This document shows, one piece after another, positions 51,856 through 62,972 of a DNA stretch of 64,000 nt. Under the pieces are notes generated by a model, which was not told the origin of the DNA, ran no database searches, and was given only the letters and a program-made list of their open reading frames with translations. A program made the position numbers and the translations under genes. The stretch lies in contig JAEMBT020000005.1 in NCBI GenBank assembly GCA_018873245.2, forward strand, positions 11,860,001 through 11,924,000, in the 5' to 3' direction. The number at the start of each line of letters is the position of its first letter. Positions within the stretch are counted from its first letter, which is position 1. The stretch comes from Archegozetes longisetosus. Taxonomy: Eukaryota; Arthropoda; Arachnida; Sarcoptiformes; Trhypochthoniidae.

Positions 51856-53303
51856 GTTTAGATCAAGCAAGATTATCAAAATTGTCAATTAGTCCATATA
51901 GGCCAATAACTGTTGAAAATAATATCCTTAAACTTTTCGAAAAGCTTATATTCAATAATTTGAATTCTTATGTAACAAGTAAATTTCTTATCCCTGATAC
52001 TCAATATAGTTTTCGAACAGGTCTAAATATTAGGTCAAACCATAAGTAATTACAAACTTTTTCATAATAAAACATGAAAAAGTTTGCAATTACTTATGGT
52101 TTGACCTAATACATCTATTCAATTAATAAACTTAATATCTGATATTTCTATGGGTCAGAATTATCCGAATGTTCTTTGCATTGACTTAGTATTCCTTGAC
52201 TACAGCAATGCTTTCGATAATGTATCCCACGGTCTATTACTAGAAAAGCTATACTCAATAGTAATAGTAGGCCAACGTTTAACTATTATTGCTAACCTTT
52301 TATATGGGAGAAACTTTTATGTTGTTTTCAAATCTGCTATATCTGTTTTGGTAGCAACACATTCAGAGGTTCCACAGGGTAGGGTCTGTTCTGCCCTTTT
52401 TTTCAATTTATATGTTGGAGATCTCCCTCCCATCATACCATTTGCCAAACTCTTTCAATATGCTGACGATTGTGTACTTAAAAATATTATTTATACAGAA
52501 GACCAGAGGCTATTACAAATTGATTTGAATAATATTCAAGTTTGGAGTACACATAACAGTCTTAAGCTTAATGTTCAAGAATCTGTTCAAATAGGAGTTA
52601 CACTCAGAAAAAATATTGGTATTGGAAATCATGTTATTAACAATGAGTCCATCCCAAAAAAGAGCTCTCATAACATTTAGATATTATTATCGATGAAAAT
52701 TTAAGTCTTAATGAACAGGCAGATAGAGTATTCAATTCTTGTATGAAAAATGGAATTTTCTGAGAATATAGTGTAAATCTGCAAATTATATTGTTCTTCT
52801 AAAGCTTTATAAAACATATATTACCTCTTTTGGAATATGCGAACATAAGCTGGGTTCCGAATAGTACACAGGTCGATAAGATTGAATCATTTCAGAGACT
52901 TGTAACTAAATATATTTGTTTCAAAAATAGTTTATTTAATATGAATTACCAACAAGGACTAGAATACCTTAATCCAGAACCATTCCAATTAAAAAGAGAA
53001 ATTAAAGGTCTTATTATTGTATTTAAATGTATACATAATTTTAGAGATGTTTCTGATTTATGGAAAGAGAATTTCATTGTAAAAAACACCATAAATTGTA
53101 TTAAATTAGAATTGAAGAAAACTAGGTTGAAATTCTGTGATAAATTTTTTTGTCTATTTTATTAATCACTTTAATTCATTACCTATTTCTATCCGAAACG
53201 AAAGCAAACTCTCATTTTTTATTCAAAATTTAAAAGAATTCAAGAAAAAATGTATCTAAATAATGTTCTTAATCTACATGTTACGATTAAATAAATAAAT
53301 AAG
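51856..53303 (+). mobile_element. Dead non-LTR retrotransposon fragment (reverse transcriptase)
   Basis: Antisense to the DUF229 gene in its second intron. Reverse-transcriptase blocks in order: SPYRPITVENNILKLFEKL (from about 51885), FLDYSNAFDNVSHGLLLEKL, then VPQGRVCSALFFNLYVGDLP, QYADDC (catalytic YADD, near 52458), LEYANISWVPNSTQ and FQRLVTKYI. The style is that of the Jockey/CR1 group. The 5' part including endonuclease is missing. There are stops near 52049 and frame changes around 52680-52830. It ends in (TAAA)n at 53288-53303, a usual 3' tail for such elements. Not able to move. Confidence 0.85.
52029..52110. repeat. Hairpin of 37-nt arms inside the RT fragment
   Basis: Arms 52029-52065 and 52074-52110 are reverse complements with a single mismatch; the spacer is 8 nt. 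The left arm carries RT coding sequence (RSNHK, LQTF); the right arm is an inverted copy of it and interrupts the frame before SIQLINLISDIS. Confidence 0.9.
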
Positions 53304-53386
53304 ATCTAAAATTTGATTTAGATTCTTGAACGCAAAAAATTGCTATGATTTTTCAATAAATGCTAAATCGGTAATACAGTTCATAC

Positions 53387-53731
53387 CTTTATCTGTCCCA
53401 CAACTGATTTTCACAGCAACTTCTCCAGGAAAATAATTGACAGCATTATTGAATTCAGCTAATGTTGAATAAGAAATTTCCTTATCATTTGTAGTCGAAC
53501 GGCTGATACAGCTTGAATAGCATTTCAAATTAGATTTATTCTCAATTTTTATTCCAGTAAAATTGTATCGTTTTATTCGTATATCATATTTTGGTTTATA
53601 ATGACACTCAATTTTGTGTCCAGATTTGTTTTTGTACAACGGTAAACTCTGTTCATCAAATATCGGCCAATCAACGATTTGACATCTAGTGGTATCGACT
53701 AAATAAACGTTTTTCGGTGAACTTTGAAGAT
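53387..53731 (-). CDS. DUF229 exon 2 (N-terminal Cys region)
   Basis: Reads LQSSPKNVYLVDTTRCQIVD, then WPIFDEQSLPLY, HKIECHYKPKYD, LKCYSSCISRS and VAVKISCGTDK. Acceptor TTGAACAG; donor AAAG-GTATGA. Phase 1 at both ends. Typical of the N-terminal half of DUF229 proteins. Confidence 0.85.
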
Positions 53732-54087
53732 CTGTTCAATAATAATTAAATTGAGTAAAAACTAAATTTTCTCATTTTAAATCAATTATATAAACATTTT
53801 TATATCGATATAAGCTTTATCAAGATCAGTTTATTTCATAAAAATTTATGCTTAAAATCTCAGAACGATATTTATTTTCTCAGTCTGAATAGACAACAGA
53901 TTATTCTGTAGAGCCTAGCTCGAAAAAATCGAATGACAGACCAAAATTTTTCCTAATATATAGTGAATCAGCTCAATCTTTCAATTCACTAATAATGAGA
54001 AATATTTTGCCTGAATATAAAACATAATGAAATAGCAAGTGTTCAAAGAAGCATGAATTTAACTAATATACATCAAAGTTAGAATAC

Positions 54088-54226
54088 TTGTTTGATAATT
54101 CGGATTTATTCCAAGTGGAACTTCATAAAAGATATGTCGATAGAATTTTGAAACATAAATCGTATAAATGAATGATCCAATGGTTGCAAATAAGATTAAA
54201 CTAACATATGTCTTCTTTTCGAACAT
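54088..54226 (-). CDS. DUF229 exon 1 (signal anchor)
   Basis: ATG at 54226-54224, chosen because an in-frame TAG lies upstream with no other ATG between. Reads MFEKKTYVSLILFATIGSFI, then TIYVSKFYRH, ending INPNYQT. Hydrophobic residues 7-24 make a signal anchor. The donor (GTATTC) is weak but is the one that keeps phase 1. Confidence 0.7.
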
Positions 54227-55460
54227 TTCGAAAAATTTACCATTTGAAAAGGCTTCTGTTCTACCCTAATTCTTGAAATAAAAAATATAAGACGGTAATT
54301 TTGTATAAATATTTTATACTATGAAAAATTCAAAATTTTACACAAAAATGATATTTCTAAATTTTTACAGACGCTGTCCATGCTTCAGTAAACGACTCTG
54401 ACTTGATGTAAAAATGTGATAAATAGTTTAATTAAACGTCAAATAAAAAGAATATTTTTATCAGTCACTGTGGTTTATAAGGTTAGAACATGAGTTATCC
54501 CAATGCAATAATTTGAGTCATATTGATTATGTGCAATATTGCAATAAAGTTTTATCAACTTATTCTCACTAAGATAATGACTGTTAAACGTGTTAACAAA
54601 ACGTGTAGATATTTCTGTTGGTTTCTGAGTAATATTATTGGTGTCATGATTAGTTCATGAAACTTAATATTTTAAAGATTAGCCTACTCGTTTGTAAATT
54701 TAACGGCTGAAAACAGTTAACAAATTATAAGTTAATTTGTAAATTAATCATGTGATTTCCAAATTATCAGTTTTTCTCTTAGTTTGTAAAATATTGATAA
54801 TTTGATTTTTTGATAATTTTGTACATTTGATTACTTATTCTTACATATAGATGAATTACAACATTTGCTGTTATATTGACATTACTTCTTTTGCATTAGT
54901 ACCTATTATTATTACATTTTTGTTTGCATTCACATATAACTATCTCCTAACCGATAAATTCTACACGTACAGATCCGCTTAGAGTGATGCTTTGATAAAC
55001 TTAGAATTTCATTTAAACTTAGAAAATTTTCATATTGTCAAGAGACATCCTATTATAATTTGATTTTAGTTTATCTATCTTAGTTCTATTCGATATAAGC
55101 CCTCTCATTTCTTCTATAACAATGGCAATTATGTTTCCTGAGTCTACTGGTCTTATGTCGACTTATGGAATCCGGAAGTGGACTTTATAGCAACTTTTAG
55201 TTTCGGAAGGGTTAGTGATGACTTGACATTTTTGTTTGTTGTGATTGACTTGCGTATGCGATATTTCCATCATTTACCTACTCTTATAGATACATCAACA
55301 ACATAGTATTTGAGTTCCATACCCTTTTCGTCCGAAATTATCCACACAAGTGGCATGTGCAAGCTGCTTGTATGCCATAAATATCTAAAAATTTAAATGC
55401 AAGCTTGGCACTTTCAACTTTTTAATCATAAATAAAAAGTAATAATCTTTAAATTGTATA
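54227..55460. other. 5' flank of the DUF229 gene
   Basis: AT-rich with no supported gene. The promoter of the minus-strand DUF229 gene should lie just above 54226, but no clear TATA or initiator could be assigned. Confidence 0.4.

Positions 55461-55463
<3 letters not shown>

Positions 55464-55516
<53 letters not shown>
55464..55516. repeat. (TA)n microsatellite
   Basis: About 26 TA units with one interruption near the left end. Confidence 0.95.
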
Positions 55517-55518
<2 letters not shown>

Positions 55519-55639
55519 CTTTATTGAGGATCAAAATTTATCGACTATTACTCGTTACTTTCACGTTAATTTTCAGAATTAAAAAAATTTTTAACTAAGC
55601 ACAAGACTTGCGAAGTGTAGAACTTGCAATTATATATAG

Positions 55640-55996
55640 ATATGGAGTGAATCAGGGCTAATGGGTCTAAAGGGGTTCCCGACCTCCCACCCCCAAGTGT
55701 GATATGTCATTGGATTCAGTTCATCGAGCTGAACATTTTGACACCACACTTGATCAATTATCTCAAGTAGTTCACGAGATATCCATCATTATTTTGTTTA
55801 GTACCTCGTAATGGATAAACCTGGATTCTCGAGGGGGTTATGTATCGGTGGCCAAAAGTGGTTAGGTTCGGGTTGGAAGTAGTCAAGTGTAGTATCAAAA
55901 TGTTTAGCTCGACGAACTGAATCCAATGATGTATTACACTTGGAGGTGGGGCGTCGGGAAACCCCTTAGACCCATTAGCCCAGATTTACCCGTATT
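55640..55996. mobile_element. Foldback MITE, arms of about 105-115 bp
   Basis: The left arm (about 55640-55754) and right arm (about 55883-55996) are inverted copies. Landmarks are GGGCTAATGGGTCTAA at the outside and CATTGGATTCAGTTC further in. The arms are GC-rich for this genome; the central 128 bp is single copy. No transposase. The flanks are too AT-rich to define a target duplication. Confidence 0.8.
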
Positions 55997-56520
55997 TATC
56001 TTATATTTAGAGTAAACATGTGAAAGGATTTCAAGTGCTGACTTATTAGGGATTAAAATAGCGAGAGGTTAAAACTTTTAAAGTCGCTAGAAGTCTGACT
56101 CTTTCTGATCAATAACCTGTTTTATTGTATTTTTTACTCTTTATATACAAAATTTAATCAAATGCAACTTCAGTTTTTTCTAGAAAGCAAACGGGCAACT
56201 CCAAATAAAGATATACTTTTAAAGTCAAATACTCAATAACTTTACATATATTTCACGAACAAATAATTTTTCTTTTGGTCGAATTAATCAATATTAAATC
56301 ATTGAAAAAGTTAAACGTTTGTATACCGAAGATTATTAATGTAAATCTAATAATGGTCATAAAAATGACTTTCTATTATATAAAACTTTGATAATTTATT
56401 GTGAATGTTTGTAGTACGCGCTCAAATTTATTTAATCAAAATATTATTCCTTTATGAATAAGAAACGCCTTTAAAAAATCAGACATATCATTAATGATCT
56501 TATCCTTCACATGTTTTCTT
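55997..56520. repeat. Dispersed repeat copy 2
   Basis: The first half (about 55997-56250, with GAGTAAACATGTGAAAGG and CTCTTTCTGATCAATAAC) resembles 60725-60975. The second half (from about 56270, with AAAGTTAAACGTTTGTAT) resembles 23905-24130. This copy therefore links the two partial copies into one longer repeat unit. No coding sequence. Confidence 0.65.
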
Positions 56521-57249
56521 AATCTATTGATATTTGTGTCAAAGATATGCAAGACCGCGATACTCTAAGAATTTTACTTAGTCTTACATAATTGAGTTTA
56601 AAGCAAGATTTGATCACGTTATAAATCTAGAATTCTAGTAAGTTAACAATATAAACAAGAATATCTATGAAAAAGTCACATTAAATGACATGGTGATTCA
56701 ATATTTAATATCTCATATCATTAAAGACAGAGTTCTATAAGAAGTTTGATTTGAAGTACGTTATTAACTATCGGAAAGAATATTTGAGTTTTGCTTATAC
56801 GTTTAGTATTTAAAATTCATTTTACAACAAAGCAAAAAATTTAATATACGATATAATGTTACCGTTATAATTTGACTCAGATATCTATTGAAAATATTTG
56901 CTCTAAATTAACGTATTCCAATAAATAATTGTGCTATTCAATGAAGAAAATTATAATCACTTAACAAGTTTCTAAAAAGCTTCTTTGTACATGCACTAAT
57001 TATTTCGATGAAAAAAATAAACTCATGGGGCTTTAGGAACACAATATGTCGTTAAATTTGGCCTAAATATGGACCTTCCTGCAACTGTTGATGTTTCCAA
57101 CCACTCATTTCAAACTTCACGGCGATATACTACTGCGTGAAAGAACATAATAGATTATTTTTCTGTACAAAGATAAAGGTAAGATAACATTTTAATACAA
57201 TATTGGTTGTTGCTTTAAGTACCATATGCTTTTGTTTTAACTCCCATTA

Positions 57250-57905
57250 TGTGAAGTAGAGGCGTAAAAAGACTTTCAAATTTCGAGTCCCGTCCCAGAA
57301 ATTGCTAATCATAGCTTCGGTATAGTAAAAGTTAATTTATTAGTATAAATAATAAAATAATGCAAAAGATTAGTATAAACAAATAGTAATATAGATTAAG
57401 CAGATAATTAAATAAGTTTGATCTCATAAATAATATTATGTTAACTTTCTCTGGATTTAATCCTGATATACAGTCAGACAGAACTGAACTTGCATGATTG
57501 AAATTTCGTTCACTAAAAAGATTGGTTGCTGGAATATCAACTAATGAATTTTCATTGTTGTCATTCATTTTACAGATATAATTATTAATATTTATTCTCA
57601 CAACAATATACATATATTTAAGTGCACGCTTATTTATATAAATGCATTTTAGCATTATAAACAAATACGTATGTCTAATGTTTTAAACTTAACTATTAGA
57701 AGTAGAGTTTCTCCAATGAATCATGTTCAAAAAATTTAACATAAAATACAAATGTTTATATTTTATAGGATTTTACCATATAAATTTCTAAACCCCATCC
57801 CAGTTCGACATATTATCATAAAATACCGTCCCGTCCAATCCCGTATGATTTAATTGAATGCAGATCACGCCCTATCCCGTTGGGTTCCTATTGATATCTC
57901 TGTTA
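57250..57905 (-). mobile_element. hAT-type element remnant
   Basis: CCCGTCCC-type motifs recur near both edges (57290-57297 and 57830-57835), as in hAT subterminal repeats, and the right end inverts to CAGAGATATCAATAGG. Inside, on the minus strand, a C-terminal transposase piece is readable (see 57416-57538). Exact ends and target duplication were not found. Confidence 0.55.
57416..57538 (-). pseudogene. hAT transposase dimerisation fragment
   Basis: Part of a 110-codon open frame (57332-57664). DIPATNLFSERNFNHASSVL, then GLNPEKVNIILFMRSN, matches the conserved hAT pattern PATSxxSERxFS..G...S..R..L.PE.VN.L.FL..N. The remainder of the frame is low-complexity and hydrophobic. Only the C-terminal end of the enzyme is left. 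Confidence 0.75.
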
Positions 57906-59451
57906 AGAAAGACAATAGATTAGTTTTATTTGCACTGATGAATGGAAAACAATTTGTAGAAAACTCGGAAAATATTTAAAGGGCAACGCTAAATTATAAC
58001 CTTTCTCTCATTAAATGCGATAATGATTACGACAGTGGGCAAAGTCTATCATTTTAAAGGAATCTTATAATAGTTTATAAAGTGTACTTTTACATAGAAG
58101 TACTCCGACAAATAAAATAATTAGTCACCTTTTGCTTTATATACATTTTTAGTCATTAATAGTTTCAAAGTATTCAATACTTCTAACGCCCACTAAAATA
58201 ACTCATTAATATTTTATTATTTATATTAAGAAGCGATTAAATACACGAATGGAATATGTGAAACAGTTAGATCTAATAAAGATTGTGATAAGTTAATAGT
58301 TAAAGGATATAAAATAGTCTGATTAAATCTGATTGTTTGAATTTCAAACAAATTGTAATATTTTATGTCTCACTTTTGTTAATTAGTTATACACACACAC
58401 AATTTGTTATATAAAAACAAATTAATTTAAGGTTTTATACGCATCGACTGACAATATCCTCCTAATGCTGGCCCTTATATATAAAAAACTGGTTGACTAG
58501 ACAATTTTGACCTCGAGTCAACCCATTACTAGTTTAGAGATGAACTAAGTTCATCTCACAATAAGCACTTGTAGATATTAAACTGTCGAAAATTTTAATT
58601 ATTTTTGATTGACTTGTATTACAATCGATATTTTGTTATTCGATTATATGGTTTAGATTTTGTGTCTTCGATATAATATTTTCGACTTTATGCCTATTTC
58701 GGATTTATGTTTTTAGATTAATTTTTTTAGTTGTTTTAGGTTTATATGTTGTGGTTTTAGATGTATAGAGTAGAACCCTCTCAGACATTGTCTAAACTTG
58801 AAATTATGAAATTCGTGGCCAGACTAGACGTGGATTCGATAAGTTTGTGCTCAGGATAACAGTTAGGAAATATGGGATTAGGGGTCAATATAATGATTAG
58901 AGTATTTTTGTTTACAAATGGAAATATATTTTACAAGTAATTTTTCTTTGTTTAAATTTTAGTTTTGTTTAATTTATTTTAGTTGAATTGAATTTAGTTG
59001 TGCTGATGCGTCTCATTATCAAGAATAATATTGTTATGATGATTGGATACAACTTTTTGAAATATAAAAAGATACGTTTAATAGTGAGATTAAGCTTTGA
59101 GCTGTTTATCATAAAACTGGTAAAATTTATTCCAGTCTGCTAAAAGCTCGGAAATTAAATTCAAAAGACAATCCATTTTTCCATAAGTGTTAACAGTGAT
59201 TATTTAATTCAATGAGTACTGGTCTTCTGTAAATTTGTTTTAGAAATCAACTTACAATAGAACATTTCCCTCCTCAACTGACAAGTGAGCATGTTCTCTA
59301 TTATTGTTACAATAGGATCTTGCTTTTGCGTTTGTAATAATAAATTAGAGTGAATTTTAATCTACTTTTCTGTTTTCTTATATAATAGAATTATCGCCAT
59401 TTTTATGAACTTTCAAACTTAATCATTCCATCGAATCACTTAATGTAATTA
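57906..59451. other. Intergenic AT-rich DNA
   Basis: No supported gene or clear element. A short (CA)n run is at about 58391-58401. Confidence 0.4.
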
Positions 59452-59759
59452 CCAGAGTTCGGCAAAATAGTGGAAAAATAGTTGATTAATAAAATTGTGA
59501 AACAAACCCTAATATTAAGCTTTGAATTTTATTATGAAAACTTGATCCAATAATTAGAGCATTGTCAAAGTCAATGAGTTATCGTTTTAAAATATCTTCT
59601 AGTACATGAATTATGTTTCAATACATATATTTATCTTATTGAAATATGAATCATATATTAAAAGTCAATATTTGATAGTAAAATTCAAGGTTTAATATTT
59701 GGGTTTGTTTCACAATTATTTTGATCAACTATTTTTTCAACTATTCTGCCGAACTCTGA
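59452..59759. mobile_element. Tc1/mariner-type MITE, 308 bp
   Basis: Inverted ends of roughly 90 bp starting CCAGAGTTCGGCAAAATAG (left) and TCAGAGTTCGGCAGAATAG (right, inverted), then ATAGTTGAT and TTGTGAAACAAACCC in both. Flanked by TA on each side (59450-59451 and 59760-59761). No coding capacity. Confidence 0.85.
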
Positions 59760-59939
59760 TAATTATTTATTGATTGAAAGATATTTTCCAATGCAATACG
59801 AATATTCCAGAGATAAGATAGTTTAGATAACCTTTTGATAATTCATCATCGATTTTGAATGCCTATCATTCGTTCAATCTTTATATCAAATCATTTTGAA
59901 TATAACTCTTACAATACGATAATTTCTAAATCCAAAAAG

Positions 59940-60715
59940 GAGACCAATATTTTCCTATGGACTACTGAGCCCCGTCCGATTTTGGTGAGTGACGTATCAT
60001 TTGAAAGGTCTTCTGACGCAGAATACAAGTCTCTAAAAACTTTTTACCAAATTCAATATTTTTCGAGTTATGAGGGAAAAATCGCCTTATGTTTAAAATA
60101 AATTTTTTCGGGTTTTTGGCCACAAACATATAACATTTGTGTTGCCAGCCTCCTACCACGTGGAGGTAAACCCGAAGGAAGAATAAAACTAAAACCAAAA
60201 CTAAGGACAAACTAAAAAAACTATAAAATAATTAATCTGTGTCAATGCTATCAGGATAGGTAAAACCTTTGAAAAAATCATCATATTGCCTATCTCGTGG
60301 TTTTTGGATTTAGAGACCAGTTACATAGCAGTGTCAAGTGGACTATTGATGTATTCACCTTGTTGAACTGACAAGTGAGTCTATTGGTACCCAACTTCGG
60401 GTTCTAGATCACTTGGTTTGCCAGCCATCACTCTAAGCATGTCTTATACTTTTTGACCTAGTTGCCTTCTTATAACTCTGTAGAGGCTTCCTCCATGGTA
60501 CGGATCTAATTCGGCTTTGCAAGACCTTTCTAAATATATGAATATTAAAAGGATCTCAAGGATCTCGGCTTTAATATGCATAAATTGTTAATTACTGTTC
60601 CGAACCTTTTGGAACTTATAACTCGGAAACAGAATGAGATAGACTATAAGTTATATATATGTAAAGGTAATGGGTTTTGCAAGTCTTGAACTTATTTTGT
60701 ACTTTGCAGTTTACT
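59940..60715. other. GC-richer unassigned repeat-like DNA
   Basis: Less AT-rich than its neighbours, with phrases such as TGACGTATCATTTGAAAGG and CCTACCACGTGGAGG, in the style of dispersed repeats. Overlapping short frames on both strands give no family. Probably transposon debris. Confidence 0.35.
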
Positions 60716-60719
60716 CTAA

Positions 60720-60978
60720 GCTCTCTAACTTATTTGGAGTAAACAGGTGAAAAGTTTTAAGTATTAACCTTATAGAGATTGAAGCGACGGATTAAAATAT
60801 TTAGAGTCGCCAGAAGTATTATCTCTTTCTGATCGATAACACTTTTATTTTATTTTCATACCTTATATACGAATAAAAATCTGATTTCAGTTTCAGTTTT
60901 AAAAGAGAGAACACAAGTAGTTAACTCGAAATAAAACAATCTTTTAAAAGAAAAATTCGTTAACTTCACATATATATA
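60720..60978. repeat. Dispersed repeat copy 3
   Basis: Aligns with 55997-56250 (shared GAGTAAACAGGTGAAAAG, CTCTTTCTGATCGATAAC and a matching end at TTCACATATATA). The copy is cut at its right edge by the Tc1-ended element that starts at 60979. Confidence 0.65.
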
Positions 60979-61313
60979 CACCCTTGGAAATAACTATCTT
61001 TAGTCGATTAAAGTCGAATAACTTTTGACTGGATGATTCGATTTTCAAACTGATTTCAGTAAATTGTAGCCAGATAATGGACATTTTTAAAAATATAATT
61101 TTTTTGAAAAATCATAATGATAGCAAAACAAATGGGCATCAAAATTAATTTTTGATTTTGATGAAAAATATTGAATTTCTTATTTAATTTTTGTTAAAAC
61201 GAACTTAATGAGATTGATTTCAAATTAAATTTATTAAGGATTAAATTGAACACACGAATGTTTGAAAATTTTAGTTATTTACAATATGTACAAGAATAGA
61301 GCCAAAAGTGAAA

Positions 61314-61511
61314 CTAATAGCTGGTGTGACCACCGGCCGCCTCCAAAACCTCTCCCAATCTTCTGGGCGTCGAATTCAATAAATTTATGAAATATTGCCG
61401 CCATGAAACGTCACACATCGTTTGGTGGGCTCTCTCTAAAGCCGCGCACAACTCTTCCTGAGAGTTTATCACCGGGCGCTCACTTCTGACCAATCGTCGA
61501 TACGACAGCAT
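61314..61511 (-). pseudogene. Tc1-type transposase C-terminal tail
   Basis: The last 65 codons of a transposase: YFINLLNSTPRRLGEVLEAA then GGHTSY and stop, matching the Tc1 family ending (MPRR..AVI.A.GG.TKY). An in-frame TGA lies directly before the first ATG, and no catalytic part is seen upstream. It lies 200 bp inside the left inverted repeat, where a complete element would have its transposase end. Confidence 0.8.
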
Positions 61512-61865
61512 TCATAATAAGTGGGTTCACTTATACCTCGAGAAATGAAATTTTAATAATTGATTCCAATTATTGAATCGATTAAATACTTACCAACTCT
61601 ACGAAGAATATGTGATTTTCTTGTTTTCTTTGCTCTTAATCTAATAAATTGTCTAAAGACAAAGGCGGTAGATGAAAAAACATGTAGCAATTTTAATTTT
61701 AATTTGCCCAGATATAAAGCATATAAAATGATATATAATTAAGCAAAAATTTTTAAAATCGGCGCATTATTTAAAAAGTTATGGACAAATAAAATATTAT
61801 GGAAATTCTTACAGTTTGACAATATATACATACTATAAGACATATATACAACAAAAGTATGAGTT

Positions 61866-62972
61866 TTAATCTATTGTTGGTAACATTGTAGAGATATCAG
61901 GGTAAATTGTAAGGTGCTCAACACGATTTTCAATGTGATCTTGGTCACGCTGGTCACTGTCAAGCTTTTCATTATCATGATGGTCAATATCACGATGGTC
62001 ACTATCATAATGGTCACTATCAATAATAGTATCAGAACTGTCATAGTTGTCATTCATATGACAATTATCACTATCACTGCTGGCGCTACTTTCATTGGGA
62101 ACAAATTGTGGATAAATTGTATCAACTGTAATTGTTGGTTTTTTTGTTGGGGCATAGCGTTGATTACTTAAATAGTAAATAACACTGGTAGCGTGTGCAC
62201 AACATCCCATGGTCCTTTTGCCACTATGACAGGTGCATATTGTGTCTTTAATTGCCGTATGATTATTTATTGACTTGTAATAAGTTATATAAGTAAAATA
62301 TTTTTTGCTACTTTTATGTCGCGATTGAATTCTCGCACGTATCAAAGTAGTATCATTACCAAGTACATTAGAATTGTCATTATATAGTTCAGGAACATTT
62401 ATAAGATTTTTTGACTTATTACATATTATACAGTTTTTGTTAGCTCTCATTGATCTAGGAATTTTTAACGTTACCTCACCGCTATCACTTTCATCGCTTG
62501 ATGAGTCTGGTAATAATGGATACAAACGTGAACTTGTATTAGCAGAGCTAGCGTGTGATGAGCTGGGAAGGGATGTGCTGGCAGTGGATGTGGTGGCAGT
62601 AGAAGTGCTGGCAATAGGTAGTGTACTATGGGATGTGCTAGAGTTATCCGGGGAATTTAAACTTAATAATGATGGATACAAATTAGTTGTAATAGGTAGT
62701 GACACGTTCACATTTGAAGTATTATCACCTTTGAACTTTTTAGCAAAGTTTCTACAATTTCCACAAATTAAATCACCTTTGTTAATCAGTGTTGAATCCA
62801 TTGATTTTCTTTTATTTGTTAATATTATCGGCTTCACAGTATTTAATTTAGTCACTAAATCATTTTCGTTGACGCGTCTTACATCACGTCTTATAATACT
62901 ATCCAACCGGACAGTGCAACAAGCACAATATTTATATCTTAAATTAGGTAAATGTGACATTTGTTCGGACAT
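61866..62972 (-). CDS. SWIM zinc-finger protein, probably a transposase derivative lacking its DDE core
   Basis: Uninterrupted 368-codon frame starting MSEQMSHLPNLRYKYCACC. Residues about 16-20 and 70-80 carry Cys pairs (CACC, CGNCRNF) around RRDVRRVNENDL. A Ser/Thr/Ala-rich stretch follows, then CIICNKSKNLINVPELY. Next comes TLIRARIQSRHKSSKKYFTY and a SWIM-type finger (CTCHSGKRTMGCCAH, pattern CxC-x(n)-CxH) followed by YYLSNQRYAP. From family knowledge, this RARIQSRH plus SWIM arrangement is found at the C-terminus of DDE_Tnp_4-class transposase proteins of animals; the DDE domain expected between finger and tail is absent here. The end is an Asp/His-rich repeat. It lies within Tc1-type terminal repeats. 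Role unknown; DNA binding is an inference. Confidence 0.7.
   Translation of the reverse strand: MSEQMSHLPNLRYKYCACCTVRLDSIIRRDVRRVNENDLVTKLNTVKPIILTNKRKSMDSTLINKGDLICGNCRNFAKKFKGDNTSNVNVSLPITTNLYPSLLSLNSPDNSSTSHSTLPIASTSTATTSTASTSLPSSSHASSANTSSRLYPLLPDSSSDESDSGEVTLKIPRSMRANKNCIICNKSKNLINVPELYNDNSNVLGNDTTLIRARIQSRHKSSKKYFTYITYYKSINNHTAIKDTICTCHSGKRTMGCCAHATSVIYYLSNQRYAPTKKPTITVDTIYPQFVPNESSASSDSDNCHMNDNYDSSDTIIDSDHYDSDHRDIDHHDNEKLDSDQRDQDHIENRVEHLTIYPDISTMLPTID

Larger units (their letters stand above)
47162..54226 (-). pseudogene. DUF229 sulfatase-like membrane protein gene, two Trp-to-stop changes
   Basis: Six exons on the minus strand join to exactly 628 codons: 54226-54088, 53731-53387, 51215-50905, 50457-50278, 48424-48049, 47694-47162. 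The product would have a short cytosolic start, a signal anchor (VSLILFATIGSFIYTIYV), a Cys-containing N-terminal region and a DUF229 domain of the alkaline-phosphatase/sulfatase fold, with ILLIGVDSVSRINF, MRGYNKVADNTF, YSDHGLRFGPIRKT and NRLTTPFDIHATL, followed by the C-terminal CICxDDP/YCYC region. Substrate unknown. All splice phases agree, yet codon 264 is TGA (50910-50908, in FI-stop-K where FIWK is expected) and codon 482 is TAG (47602-47600, EH-stop-CSC where HWC is expected). Either a young pseudogene, an allele, or a recoded gene. Confidence 0.8.

Noticed and set aside
53343..53386. Extension of DUF229 exon 2 to a stop at 53343
   Set aside because: A donor at 53386-53385 in phase 1 joins correctly to exon 3; the extension is intron.
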